64,000 bases of DNA from Ustilaginoidea virens (Eukaryota; Ascomycota; Sordariomycetes; Hypocreales; Clavicipitaceae): positions 1,736,001-1,800,000 of the forward strand of contig NC_057322.1 of NCBI RefSeq assembly GCF_000687475.1. Reading direction: 5' to 3'. How positions within the stretch are numbered: position 1 is the first letter of the stretch; each line of letters begins with the position of its first letter. Positions 23,127-33,779 of this stretch are shown piece after piece. Under the pieces are notes generated by a model. That model had not been told where the DNA came from and searched no databases. It saw nothing but the letters and a program-made list of their open reading frames with translations. A program made the translations under genes and the position numbers.

Positions 23127-24016
23127 GCGCGGCCTGCTCTACTGGCAGGGCAACAACAACAACACCGAAAAACATGTACACCCCCCCCCCCCCCCCCGCC
23201 CCCCCCCCCTCTCTCTCTCTCAAAAAGAAGAAAAAGTACAGCAAACGAAAGAAACCGGCGCGGGGGCTCGGCAGGCGCGCAGGAGGATTTCATCTCCTGA
23301 AGCAGCAAAAAAACGCAGCCGGTTGACTTTTGCCCCGACCCCCCAACCACGACTTGGTCGCAAGCCTACGCACAGAAATATCACGAAAATCAAAAACGTC
23401 ATTTTCACAATCAAACCTCTTGGCCGCAGCCACTGGGGATGCGGTTCATCCCCCCCCTCGTAATAGCATTGGCGTCACGTGTTCGCGGGACATGGACCCC
23501 GAAAAAAACAGAAAGAAAGAAAGAAAGAAAGAAAACAACATGACGAGGGCAAAACGACGAATGGCACGTGGTGGGGATGGAGGCGTGCTGATCTCTGGCG
23601 GTCTGCGTGGCTGCCTTGACGGGGTTGTGCTCTTCTACCCTTTGTTTTGGCCATGTGCGAATTGCTGCGCGGTGCGGTGCCCGGTTCATGAATTTGCTTT
23701 GGGCGTCGGATGCATGTTCCTCTTTGCCTTGAATTCTTGGGAGTCATCATGGGGGGGTGGGGGGCGGACTGTGTATGAAAATTGGCTGGAAAGATTTGGG
23801 TTCTATTTATTCATATTAATAGGGAATGGTCCTTCGCTTTCGGATACTACCTTTTTTTTTCATGTCATAGTCATATGTTTGAAGAGGAAACCTCAAAGTA
23901 CTGCACATATCATTCCTTCAACGACACCAGGCTGTGCCGCACTAGATTCCTACTTTTCCCAATTCCAACTGCTTTCCAATGACTTCCCCAACCCGTGCAC
24001 GTTCGTCATACATTTT
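23127..24016. other. Convergent 3' region between PIS1 and FET3
   Basis: Terminators of PIS1 (+) and FET3 (-) are expected here. It holds C-rich runs at 23179-23210 and five to six GAAA units at 23514-23534. A long plus-strand frame from 23330 lacks any recognisable family and overlaps the last FET3 exon, so it was not called. Confidence 0.55.
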
Positions 24017-26081
24017 TCAGTCGGCATATTCCTGCACAAGAGCGGCGACAGACCTGGGAGCCGCCTCAACGGGCTGGGACATGCCGTACCAAGCTATTAC
24101 TATGATGCCGAGGATGCCAGTTATGCAGCTGAATACGAATGCGATTATTCCTCGCTTGGTGAAACTGCCGCCTGTGCGTTAGCAAGAGATTCATGTTGGG
24201 GGGAGATGGGGGGAGGGACGGAGGATGGGCATTGTTTGCTGGGGGCTTACCCTTCGGGGAGGTCGTCAGGGGGCGTATTCTGCCCGGACAGATCGGCAAG
24301 GTTCTCCGTGTTGCCGGCAGCGTTTCCCTGCGTGGCGACGCTCTGAGCCTTGCAAGCTGCCAGATGATCGGGCGGAATGGACAGCGTCTTTTGCAGCTCC
24401 AACGGTGCTTCAACAAAGGTGGCCATGAGGCCGGAGATGACGTGCCATTCGATGTGGCAGTGGAAAAGCCACACGCCGGGGTTGTCGGCCTTGAATCGCA
24501 ATACCATGTTGCCGGTGGGGTAGAGGACCATGGTGTCACGTCTCATGGGGACTTTGGGAAAAGTCTTTCCGCTGGCGCCGCCTCCGTCCTCCCAGGTGCC
24601 CGCGGACTCGTTTGAGCGATAGATGGCTTGGAAGTTGTGGCCGTGTAAATGAAACGGATGGCGGCCCGTGTCGAGGTTGTTGACGACGATTTGCACGATT
24701 TCGTTCTTTTTCAGGACAAACGGGTGGGTGTATTCGCCGTACACGGCCGGATCGGTGGCCATGTTGCCCGAGCTAAGGACGCTGTACAGTGTAGGGACCT
24801 TGGGAAACGTGTAGGTGATGTTGTTGAAGAAGGCGTAGTTGGCGCCATTGCCGAGGTTGTTCATGATGACGTCGAGTTGGACGTTGTGGTCTGGTTCCGG
24901 GAGGAGTTCCATGCCGTCGTAGGCCTCGAGAGTGACGTCGTCAAAGGGAGTGAGATCGTAGACAGGGGCTGGAGCTGGGTTTTCTTTGCTCTTGTCGTAG
25001 CTGAGCCAACCGGTGGAGTTGTAGTTGAGGTCAGCTGGCAGCTTGTCAAAGAGTGTCTGTCGACGCATGTTAGCCTTGCCGTGACTGATGGCGCCGGGAT
25101 GTAAAAGAAGAAGAGGGAAAGGAAGGGAAAAGGAAAAGGAAAAAGGGACTTGCCGTATCCATGCTTGCGACAAAGGGAAAGTTGGCATTCGTGTCGTTCT
25201 TGGTCGTCAGGAGAAATCCCACTCGCTGAGCAGCAGAAATGTAGACCATATCGGCCTCAGCAGCCTTGGTATACACGCCGTCTACCTCAACAATGCGCAT
25301 CTTGTGGCCCTCGAACCAGAGATACTGGCCGGCAAAGGCGCCCATGTTGATGACGCGGAAATGGTACGTCTTACCTGGTTGGACCGGGACGGTTACGTTT
25401 TGCGTATCATTCATGAGGGCAGCATTGGGAACGGGTTCGGCGCCAGTTGGGTTAGTCTTGCTCATAAAGCGAGGGATGAGATGCTGGATTTGGTCATGAT
25501 ACCAGTCCGAAAGGGTCAGTACAAACTCCTCATCCACCTCCTTCCGGTAGGGGAACTCTGGGTCGTGGACAATGACTGGCCCACGGAGGCCGTCGGGATA
25601 CTGTCCGTCGTTGTGAGAGTGATACCAGTACGTTCCAGGTTGGCTGACCTAGAGCACGTCTCGTCAGCAATGCTCTGATGTTCTGCGGCGTTGTGAACGC
25701 TTGCCTCGGCTGCTGGGGGGGCGGAGGGGGGGGACTTGCGGTAAAGTTGTAAGTGATGGAAAGCCCCGGCGGTACGGAGCACTGCGTCACCCCGGAAGGG
25801 CCATCCATTTGATTTGTTCCGTTTTGGAACAGGCCATGGAAGTGCAGAGAGGTGGACTGATTGCCGAGCTGGTTGTTCAGCTTGATGACCAGGCGGTCAC
25901 CTACGCTGCACTGGATGGTCGGAATGGGCCATTTGCCATTGATGCCTATGACTGGTCGCTCGAATGCGTTGTCGGGATTAGCCCTCACCCAGGTGACGTT
26001 GAAATCGTAGTTGACGGTGGCAGCTGCTGCCAGGCAGGCAAGCGCAGCCAAGACGGCTATCAAGTGCGCAAGACCCGCCAT
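24017..26081 (-). CDS. FET3: Multicopper ferroxidase Fet3
   Basis: Oxidises Fe(II) at the outer face of the plasma membrane and hands Fe(III) to Ftr1. Exons 26081-25740, 25648-25154, 25056-24251 and 24164-24017; 596 residues. Signal peptide at residues 1-21 (hydrophobic, ALACLAAAA). Copper ligands: H80-F-H82-G, H124-S-H126, H412-PF-H415-L-H417, and H478-C-H-IEWH484. A single C-terminal transmembrane segment (about 552-575, [21 protein letters not shown]) anchors it, as in Fet3 and unlike secreted laccases. Introns 1 and 2 have GC donors, both reading GCAAGTCCC; no GT alternative keeps the frame. The last intron uses the second of two nearby AG acceptors (CGGCAG). The neighbouring divergent FTR1 supports the ferroxidase call. 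The start at 26081 was chosen over 26156 because it opens on the signal peptide. Confidence 0.93.
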
Positions 26082-26121
26082 GGATGTCGATCCAGGCGTC
26101 ACAGCCAGTCTCCAAACAGCA

Positions 26122-26161
26122 GCTTGTGTCGACCAAGGAGTGCTTGTGTCGACCAAGGAGT
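26122..26161. repeat. Perfect 20-bp tandem duplication upstream of FET3
   Basis: GCTTGTGTCGACCAAGGAGT occurs twice head to tail, ending 41 bases upstream of the FET3 start codon. It probably lies in the leader or core promoter. Confidence 0.9.
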
Positions 26162-27211
26162 CTGGTGGTAAAGAAACCCGCGCAAAATAACGTGCTTGCT
26201 CGAGTGGATCGGCGAGGCTGTTGTTGATTGATTTACGTCTGGTTCTTTGGGGAGAAGGAGGGCAGGCAGTGCCTTGCAGCTAGACGTTGGGTCGTCGAGT
26301 CGTCGGAGCGCGCTGCAGTGCCGGAAGGTGCAAGCAAGCCAGGCCTGCCAGAGACGGAGAGGGAGACGGAGAGGGAGACGGGAGGACTTGGCCAAGCGAA
26401 TAAGTCGGCGGTGCCGCAGCTTTCGCCCAGTGGTCCGGAAAGACGGCGCACAAAGTTGATGTCTTTCTTTTTGCCAACCCTGGCAGGATCGAGGCTCTTT
26501 CGTCCACAATGCCACTCGCGTCAGCGGACCAACAAGTCTAGAAATGGCCAAGACGCCCAGCCTAGCTTGGGACTGGATTTTGCGTCGGCTACGGAGGTTT
26601 GCTACAGTAGACTTGGGTGCCTAGGCAAGGGCAGCCGGTTGCAACTGCCCATGGTACATACAGAATACAGACGGAAGGCTGAAAAGCTCAGTTTTGCAAC
26701 AAGACCCGAAGCCACATATCTTCACCCCGGGGGTAGGGTAGTTTTTCCAAGCCAATCAGAGCCAAGCTTGCTGCGAAAGGCTGGTGCTCCGCAGTTAATG
26801 TAATATGGTTTTCCCAGACAGAACGCGGGTAATAGGTATAGGTCGCATGAATCGTACGCAAAAAAGTATATATCGTGTCCATCTGACAGACATAACGTAA
26901 CGCGCGTAGCTCGAATAGCAAGTCGCGGCACTACGGGGTTGGTTAGCCCTAACGGCGTCAAGATGCCCGGTTTGGGTCCTGTTCGACTCTCCCGTGTGCT
27001 TGGTTCCCGCAGTCCCAGGGCATAAGAGTCTATCGAATTTTCCCCTCGTACTCTCCCGCACGCAACAACGACTGCGGAAACGATTCCCACAGACGGTTAA
27101 GTTGCTCTCCCGCGGGTGCGATGGACGGGGCTGCGCTGGTTGGGTGTGGCGCACTGCTAAACTGCCCGAGTACTAATAGGGAGACGCCACGCCTGACAAA
27201 AATTCCTGACG

Positions 27212-27255
27212 TGGGCATTTTGTGGGCATTTTGTGGACATTTTGTGGGCATTGGT
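27212..27255. repeat. 11-bp tandem repeat, four copies
   Basis: GTGGGCATTTT units, the third with one change (GTGGACATTTT) and the fourth ending GG. It lies about 20-30 bases from the GATA sites in the FET3-FTR1 promoter region. Confidence 0.8.
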
Positions 27256-27271
27256 GGGCCGCCTGATTGAT

Positions 27272-27297
27272 TGATAACATTCCTGGCCATCTGATAA
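27272..27297. promoter_or_regulatory. Candidate SreA/Fep1-type GATA sites (pair)
   Basis: TGATAA at 27272-27277 is followed 12 bases later by ATCTGATAA at 27289-27297. The second is an exact match to the ATCWGATAA consensus of fungal iron-repressing GATA factors (SreA/SRE/Fep1 family). Position between FET3 and FTR1 is what such repression needs. Binding is inferred, not shown. Confidence 0.55.
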
Positions 27298-28259
27298 GCG
27301 GATGGCAGCTGGTCCAAGTCGCCGCGCATGCCGCCACGTGGTGCCGAGTACGGAGCACTGCGCACTGCGGCATATATCGGGCTGGAGTCACCAGTCCCCG
27401 ACGGCTGAGTTGCTGAGAGTGCCACTCCGTACTAGTGTGCGGTCAATATGAGGCATAAAAAGTGTCTGGTACCCATTGAACCGGCTGTACGAGCCATCCA
27501 TGTTGCGACTTGCGACATTGACGCAAGTGAACTGGGCGGAAAACGGAGCTCGGTCGATTGATGCGGAAGGTGGCACGCCTACAGGTAGGTAGGTACCCAA
27601 CAGCAACAGGTATTGACAGCAGCCAGCTGCTTAGCGCCCCAGCCTAGCGCCTCTTCCCCCCACTGCCACTGCCACTGCCTCTGGCGCCTGCGCTCCGCGC
27701 CCTTGCCAAATTGCCGCATGGCCGAGTGCGTTCGCTTCCATTGGTGTTGATGCAGCCTTTCTGGTTCCCGCCTGGGCAGACTGTATGGAATTTTCCGAGT
27801 ACCAAAAGTCCTTTGCGTCGTCGCTCGCCTTCTGCGACCACGGGGCTGGGCTCCCGGCCGGCGACCCGGAGCATCGCCTGCTTGGCAGTGAGGCAGCAGC
27901 TGTCCCGGTGGTATAACGGGCTACATGAAGCCAAAGACGAAACTGGACGAGTGGCTTGCGCGCTAACCAACGGCGAAAAAAGCCATGCTTTGCCCAAGTA
28001 ACCATTTACTCTCTACAGAGCATTGACCATTTATTTGCCTTTTTTTTTCTTCTTCTTCTTTTTTTCTTTTCAATCGTCCCACTCCTTCCGGGCGGGGAAG
28101 GGGCATTCGTGCTAGGGTCGGTTCTTGCTAGCTTGCCAACCTGATACAATGTGGCCTGGCATGATGGCATGATGGCATGATGGTGGCACACCCCCCCCCC
28201 CGGAGCCCCACCCCACACCCCTCCCTCTGCCCCTTGTGCCTTCTGCCCGTCTTGTTCCG

Positions 28260-28268
28260 TTATCTGAT
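28260..28268 (-). promoter_or_regulatory. Candidate SreA/Fep1-type GATA site upstream of FTR1
   Basis: TTATCTGAT on + is ATCAGATAA on -, an exact ATCWGATAA match, 295 bases before the FTR1 start codon. Inferred to mediate iron repression. Confidence 0.55.
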
Positions 28269-28562
28269 CCGAGACCCCCTTCCACAATCAGATCCACCGT
28301 CTTCGCCGAGCCTTGGTCCCTCAGTTGGCTTTTGGAATCTCGACCTGTCAATGCTGCGCAGGCCAGTGGCACTTCCTGGCCCTTCTTTTCTCCCCAGAGT
28401 CGGCGTGAGTGCTCGGCTGCCACGGGCAAGGTCTGTTGGGCTTTTCCACGTTACGTGCCCTTCACTCTTCTTCAACTTGCTGCGCATTGAGGAGCGCCGA
28501 CATTTGCCTCGACTCGACGCGCTGGCTTGATTAATCGCGCAGGAAAAGCGCACTCGCTCAGC

Positions 28563-29935
28563 ATGGCCAAGGACGTGTTTTCCGTGCCCGTGTTCCTCGT
28601 CGTCTTCCGGGAGACGCTCGAGACGGTCATCATCGTCTCCGTGCTGCTGGCCTTTCTCAAGCAGACCCTGGATGGCCCCGACAAAGACGTCAAGACGTAC
28701 AACGCCTTGCGAAAACAGGTCGGTTGATCCGCGCATGCGTGCTCTTGGCCTCTCCGTATCGCTCTTTTCTTCTTCTACCTCCCCGCCCCCCTCTCTCTCT
28801 CCTACTCTGTTTAACACAAGGTCGCGTCATCAGATTTGGCTCGGCGTGGCCGCGGGCTTTCTGGTCTGCATGGTTGCCGCCTCTGCCCTCATCGGCGTCT
28901 TCTACACCGTCGGCTCCAACGGGTGGGACGCCAACGAAAACTACTACGAAGGCGCCTTCTGCCTCTTTGCCGCCGTCATCATCACCGTCATGGGCGCTGC
29001 TCTCCTCCGCATCGGCAAGATGCAGGCCAAGTGGCGCCTGAAGCTTGCCAAGGCGGTAGAGTCTCCGGTCAAGGCAGGGTCCCGCGGCTGCTTCGCCCAC
29101 TTTCTCGAAAAGTACGCCATGTTCTTCCTGCCCTTTGTCACGGTGCTCCGCGAGGGCATCGAGGCCGTCGTCTTCGTGGCCGGCGTGACCTTTTCCGCGC
29201 CTGCCTATGCGGTGCCTCTGCCTGTCGTGGTCGGCCTCCTGGTCGGCGGGCTCGTCGGCTGGATTCTGTACAAGTAAGCATCTCATCAGGAAAGAAAGGG
29301 GGAGAGGAAGAGCCTCGGGCGAGCGAGGGACGCCTTGTGCTGACGGCTGGCTGCAGGGGCGGGTCCTCTGCCAAGCTGCAAATCTTCCTGGTCGCGTCAA
29401 CGTGCCTCCTGTATCTCGTCGCTGCCGGCTTGTTCTCCCGAGGCGTCTGGCACTTGGAGGCCCAGAAGTGGAACGAAGCCATCGGTGGCGATGCCGCGGA
29501 AACGGGTAGCGGGCCTGGATCGTACGACATCGACCAGAGCGTCTGGCACGTAAATGTACGTGTGCTGCCTTGGCGTGAAAGCCCGCCCTCGTCGTTGCCT
29601 GCGAGTCGTCCCCCCCCTTCCCCAGCTTGCTGACTTGATGCTAGTGCTGCTCACCTACGGCCGCCAACAACGGCGGCTGGGGCGTCTTCAACGCAATCCT
29701 GGGGTGGCAAAACTCCGCCACCTACGGATCCGTCATCTCGTACAACCTTTACTGGATCTTTGTTATGCTCTGCTTTGCCGCTATGCGGTTCAAGGAGACA
29801 AAGGGTCACTGGCCGCTTGTCAAGGCCAGGCGCGCCTCTCGACCCGACCTTTCGCAGGCCGATAGCACGAGCCAGGAGGGAGGTGTCGTTGAAAAGACCC
29901 CCGGCGTGAAAGAGACGGGCACTGCCAGCGCCTAG
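28563..29935 (+). CDS. FTR1: High-affinity plasma-membrane iron permease Ftr1
   Basis: Takes up Fe(III) produced by Fet3; the two proteins form one plasma-membrane complex. Exons 28563-28718, 28834-29273, 29357-29555 and 29645-29935; 361 residues, all joins in phase. Both iron-permease REXXE motifs are present: R16-ETLE20 in the first transmembrane helix and R158-EGIE162. Seven hydrophobic segments can be traced, and [16 protein letters not shown] before the last pair is typical of Ftr1. The C-terminal tail ([11 protein letters not shown] to the end) is hydrophilic and cytosolic by topology. It is divergent from FET3 across a promoter with GATA sites, so co-regulation by iron is expected. Confidence 0.96.
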
Positions 29936-30201
29936 TGGTTGGAAAAGGGGAAAATGGGAAAAAGAAAAAAAAAAAGGGAAAAAAGGGAAATATGATAGAG
30001 AACATGGTGACCATGAAAGGGAAAATCTGGCGGAAACACATCATCAAAACACATCATCTACGGGTAGTGCAGATTCTATCCAACTCTACACCTCATGACA
30101 TAAAAGGGGGGGGGGGGTGGGAAATGCAACAGATGCAGTCCTCGCCGTTTCATCGCAGATTGCTCTCCCAAAGAAAACGCGGTACGCCTGCCACCAAAGA
30201 T

Positions 30202-31847
30202 TCAAAGCTCGGGTGTCCAATCCCAAGTATCGGCCGTGAACAAGCTCCTGGCCATCTTATCGGCGTGCATGGCCCCCTCGTATCTCAGCCTCTGATCGTT
30301 AGCCAAGGCCCTCGTGAATGCAAAGGCTCTTGCCTCGCCCTCTTGGCCGTTGTCCGCTGCCTTGCCCGAGACCCAAGACACGTCTGCCCTTGTCCTCTTC
30401 CAATCCGCAAGCGGGATGCTAATCACCTGAGCGGAGAGCATGGCCCGCACGTAATCCAGTATGGGATCTATGCGGATCCTCAACCCGCAATTCATGTGAT
30501 GCTTGTCAAGCTGGTAATTCGGGCACTGCTTCAGCGTGGCCAGCAGCTCTTCAACGTCGACGAGCGAGGTGTCGGGGAGACGCTCGGCAGAGGCTGTGGA
30601 AAAGTCGACGAGGAAGAGGAGGCGCCGCGACAGGAGAAACTTGAGCATTTGGCCGAACTGGAAGGAGTCGCAGGCAGGGCTGGAGTCGTAGCCTAGTTTG
30701 CACTGGCGGTCACGGGACGAATAGAGGGAGAGGAAGTGTGTCTGGATGGAGGACACGGCGTTGAGGATGCATTCTCTCCTGTGGCGAAGCTCTTCTAGGT
30801 CGGCGTGAGCATTTTCCCCTGTTGAAGTTATTTCCCCCCCTCTCTTTTCCTTTTTCCCTTTTCCTTTTCCTTTTTCCCTTTTCCTTTTCCTTTTCCTTTT
30901 CCTTTTCCTTTTCCTTTTCCTGTTTCATCTTGTCCATGGGAGAATCGCTCGCACCAATGGAGGTGTTGTGCCAAGGGGAAAGAAACATACCTTCAATGCC
31001 TTGGGGCAGGTTCCACCACGCAGCGGATAGCCCCTTGTCGTCTTGGGCGTACCCCCCCCCAGAGACGAGACCCTCTCATGACCAGCTCCCTCGACGCGTG
31101 GTGCAATCGGATGGGCTGACCCAACAGCCACGCCGTCAGTACTTTCTGCCTCAACACGCCCTCGACGTCGGTGGGCCGGCCAGCCTCGTCCAGGTACGGC
31201 TTGGTGCTGGTAAGCGGCCACTTGAACTTGATTTCCGCGAGAGCTCTCGCCACCGCAGGCGTGCAGTCGAAGCGGTCCGCCGTGACGGCCAGCGTAGTCA
31301 CGTACAGCATGAGCGGACGGGCATTCCTAACAGGCCGCTGGTGCACGATGCGAAGCATGTCCTCAAAGGCGAGTTCCCTGCCCGCGGACTGGGTGGCCTC
31401 GTCGTCGTCGGTGATGAGCACGCGGGGCAGATCCGACGGGTCCGCGTCGGCGGGCTCGATGCCGCGGAGAAGCAGGTTCTCGCGCGCCGCGGAGATGAGG
31501 ACGGATTCCCGAAAGGCCGGGTTCGTGAGCAGGTTGGCGAAGTAGGCCGAGTGCCGTTTCAGCACGTCGAAGCTGACGCGGTAGGCCATCTGGAGCCTGG
31601 GCGTGAGAATGGGCCGCGGCTGCTGGCCGTTGCTGAGCGTGCGCGCCGCGGCGGCGGCGGCGGCGGCGGCGGCCAGTGTGCCGGGCCTCTGGAGGGTTCG
31701 CTCCGACAGCTCAAAGGTCACGTCGAGGATGATGTCGCCTTGCTCGGCTACGTTGACGACTTGGTCGCCTGTGGCGGGGTCGGAGCGGGCGGTGTTGGAT
31801 GACGATGCGTCTCCGTCGGCGGAGGGTTCCGGCGCCTCGTCGCCCAT
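30202..31847 (-). pseudogene. BTB/POZ-like fungal protein gene with one-base frameshift
   Basis: Two-exon gene of a conserved fungal family with a BTB-like N-terminal half; function unknown. Exon 1 is 31847-30991 and exon 2 is 30818-30202. The exon 1 frame runs well (ILDVTFELSE, YRVSFDVLKRHSAYFANLLTNPAFRES) to about 31060, then a run of nine G on the coding strand (31052-31060) shifts it into a short wrong tail and a stop. One G fewer would restore a frame reading GLSAAWWNLPQGIEG, which joins exon 2 (ADLEELRHRRECIL, RQCKLGYDSSPACDSFQFGQMLKFL) and gives 490 residues. Exons on both sides look conserved, so a sequencing or assembly error in the homopolymer is as likely as a true lesion. Alternative: a live gene. 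Confidence 0.7.
30838..30922. repeat. TTTTCC hexanucleotide tract in BTB-gene intron
   Basis: Tandem CCTTTT units with small variants, inside the intron 30990-30819. On the coding strand it is purine-rich GGAAAA. Confidence 0.85.
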
Positions 31848-32959
31848 GGTTGTGTTTTGAACATGGGCAACGTCATGGGGAGTTGCTGGAGGGGGGGGAG
31901 CATGTCGTGGTTGGCGGAGGCGGGATCTCGAATAGACGGCGGTGGGCGTTTGCGTGAAGCTGTCTGGTCAGTGGGGATTGCCTCGACGGTGCACCAACCA
32001 GTTGCGAGCTACGGAGTACATACCAGACAGTCTGGTGCCAGCCTGCCTGCCAGGCAACAACGGGGTGTCAGGCACCGTTGGCACTTGGGGCGGGGGTGCG
32101 AATTGATTGGCCAGACGCCATGTACAATAATTGATGTGACGCAACAGGCTGGAGGTTTCTGCAATGCAGGGGAAGCAGTCACTGATGAACAGCAGCTGGC
32201 GTCAATGGATGGAGTGACATCTGGTCGCTGCTTACATGTGGCTGGCCCGCAATAGACAGTTATGTACCGGTAGGTAGTCGACATGTACCTATGGGGTTCC
32301 CTCAGAACAACCTAGAGGCAGCGGCGTACGTGATGCCGGACATTGACAAGCGATAAGCATCGCGCCGCTTATCAGGGGCAACTGGCTCCAAAGGATCAAA
32401 CCAAACCCTTCAAGCCGTTGGTCCTTGGGGCCTGGGCTGGCTCCAGCTTCCTGCTTCCTGGCAGGGGGCTGCCTAGAGTGAGACATGCTGGCACTGGCAT
32501 CATGTCTAGGTGGTACATGCCAGACTGTAGTCCGTACAGAGTACCAGTTCGTTCAACAGTCAGTCGCCAGCGCTCCCCCGAGATGTCTGGCGTGCCAGCC
32601 TCGAGCAAGTCACCCTCGGAAGCAAAGGGGAAAAATCAGCGCCACGGCACGGTTCAGCTTTTGCTGAAGCCGCCGAGAAAGAACTTGAGAGCAGCGTCGT
32701 TGCCTCTCAGGGCTGCGATTGCTGCGATTGTTGCTGGCCAAGGCGCCGCAGGCCCCGCAAGTGCAGGTCCAGAGGGGGCCAGCTGCAAGCCTCTCTGGGC
32801 ATCACGCTCCTTTGATTCGCTGCGGCCCTTTTTCCCCGACTTCGCGACTCCCACGGTCGTACGGACTCGTCTCTTCGCCTCCCATCGCCCTTTGATGCTC
32901 AGCGCCGCCAAGATACATCGCAGCAGCGTTGCTTCGCGCCGTCGCCCCATTCCCCGCAA
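31848..32959. other. Divergent promoter region, BTB gene and PTC6
   Basis: Should hold both promoters. No gene recognised. Inverted GATAAG elements lie close together at about 32352-32376, of unknown meaning. Confidence 0.5.
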
Positions 32960-33748
32960 ATGGCATTTCTTGGGCGCAAGGCCCGATGCTCCGCGCCGAG
33001 AGCTGCTGCTGCTGCTGCTTACCTGGTGGCTGAACACGCCGCCGGCCGCTCGGCGCCGCGGACAACACCCCCCGTCGACGATGCCTCCCGCTCACCGTGG
33101 CTGGGCCGGCCGCCGTTGCCGCAGTCCGCGTCCGGGGCCTGGCGCCCCTCGCCCTCCCGCCGTCCTCGTCCGCTGCCGACGGCCTGCCGCAGCTCCAGCC
33201 CGACCCCGAGGCACCCCGGCCCGCAAACCCGGCGCCGTTTCCACTCCTACTTCGTCACGCATCTGCCTTCGTCGTCGCTGCACCCAGACCCCCGTCGCGG
33301 AATCGGCCCCGGCCACAAGCTGCCCCGCGATGCGTCGACCCCTCACACCCCGAGCCCCGGCTCCTCGCCCGCCGTCTCCATCCCCAACATGTCGAGCCGG
33401 GACCTGACGGTTGTCCGGATACCTCTGCGGAGGGCCAAGCACCACTTTGGCTCCGCGACGGCCAGGGGAAGCCGGCCGTACAACGAAGACGCCGACCAGG
33501 CCGGCACCGTGGACATCCCCGCGTTTGCCAGGCGGGCGCCCATGAACCTGAGGCAGAAGCCGGGCGAGGCCACCCCGGCAGACAGCGTGCTCGGCGACCC
33601 CCAGATATTCTACTTTGGCGTCTTCGACGGCCACGGCGGCACCCAGTGCTCCCATTTCCTCCGAGACGAGCTGCATGGGTACGTCGAGGAGGCTGCGCGC
33701 GAGTTTGGCTTGCAGAGCAGCCTGCGCAGCAAGAACCCCGGCAGAGGT

Positions 33749-33779
<31 letters not shown>

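Larger units (their letters stand above)
26082..28562. other. Divergent FET3-FTR1 intergenic region
   Basis: About 2.5 kb separates the start codons of the two iron-uptake genes. It holds two exact ATCWGATAA sites, a further TGATAA, a CCAAT at 26752, and an 11-bp GTGGGCATTTT repeat in four near-perfect copies at 27212-27255. No gene is supported in it. Confidence 0.6.

Noticed and set aside
23330..24346. A 338-residue plus-strand frame
   Set aside because: It crosses the 3' ends of PIS1 and FET3, has no family pattern, and overlaps the FET3 last exon on the opposite strand.
26920..27010. tRNA-like stretch with GTTCGACTC
   Set aside because: The expected T-stem and acceptor stem do not pair, and no anticodon arm can be drawn. 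No tRNA or rRNA was found elsewhere by eye.
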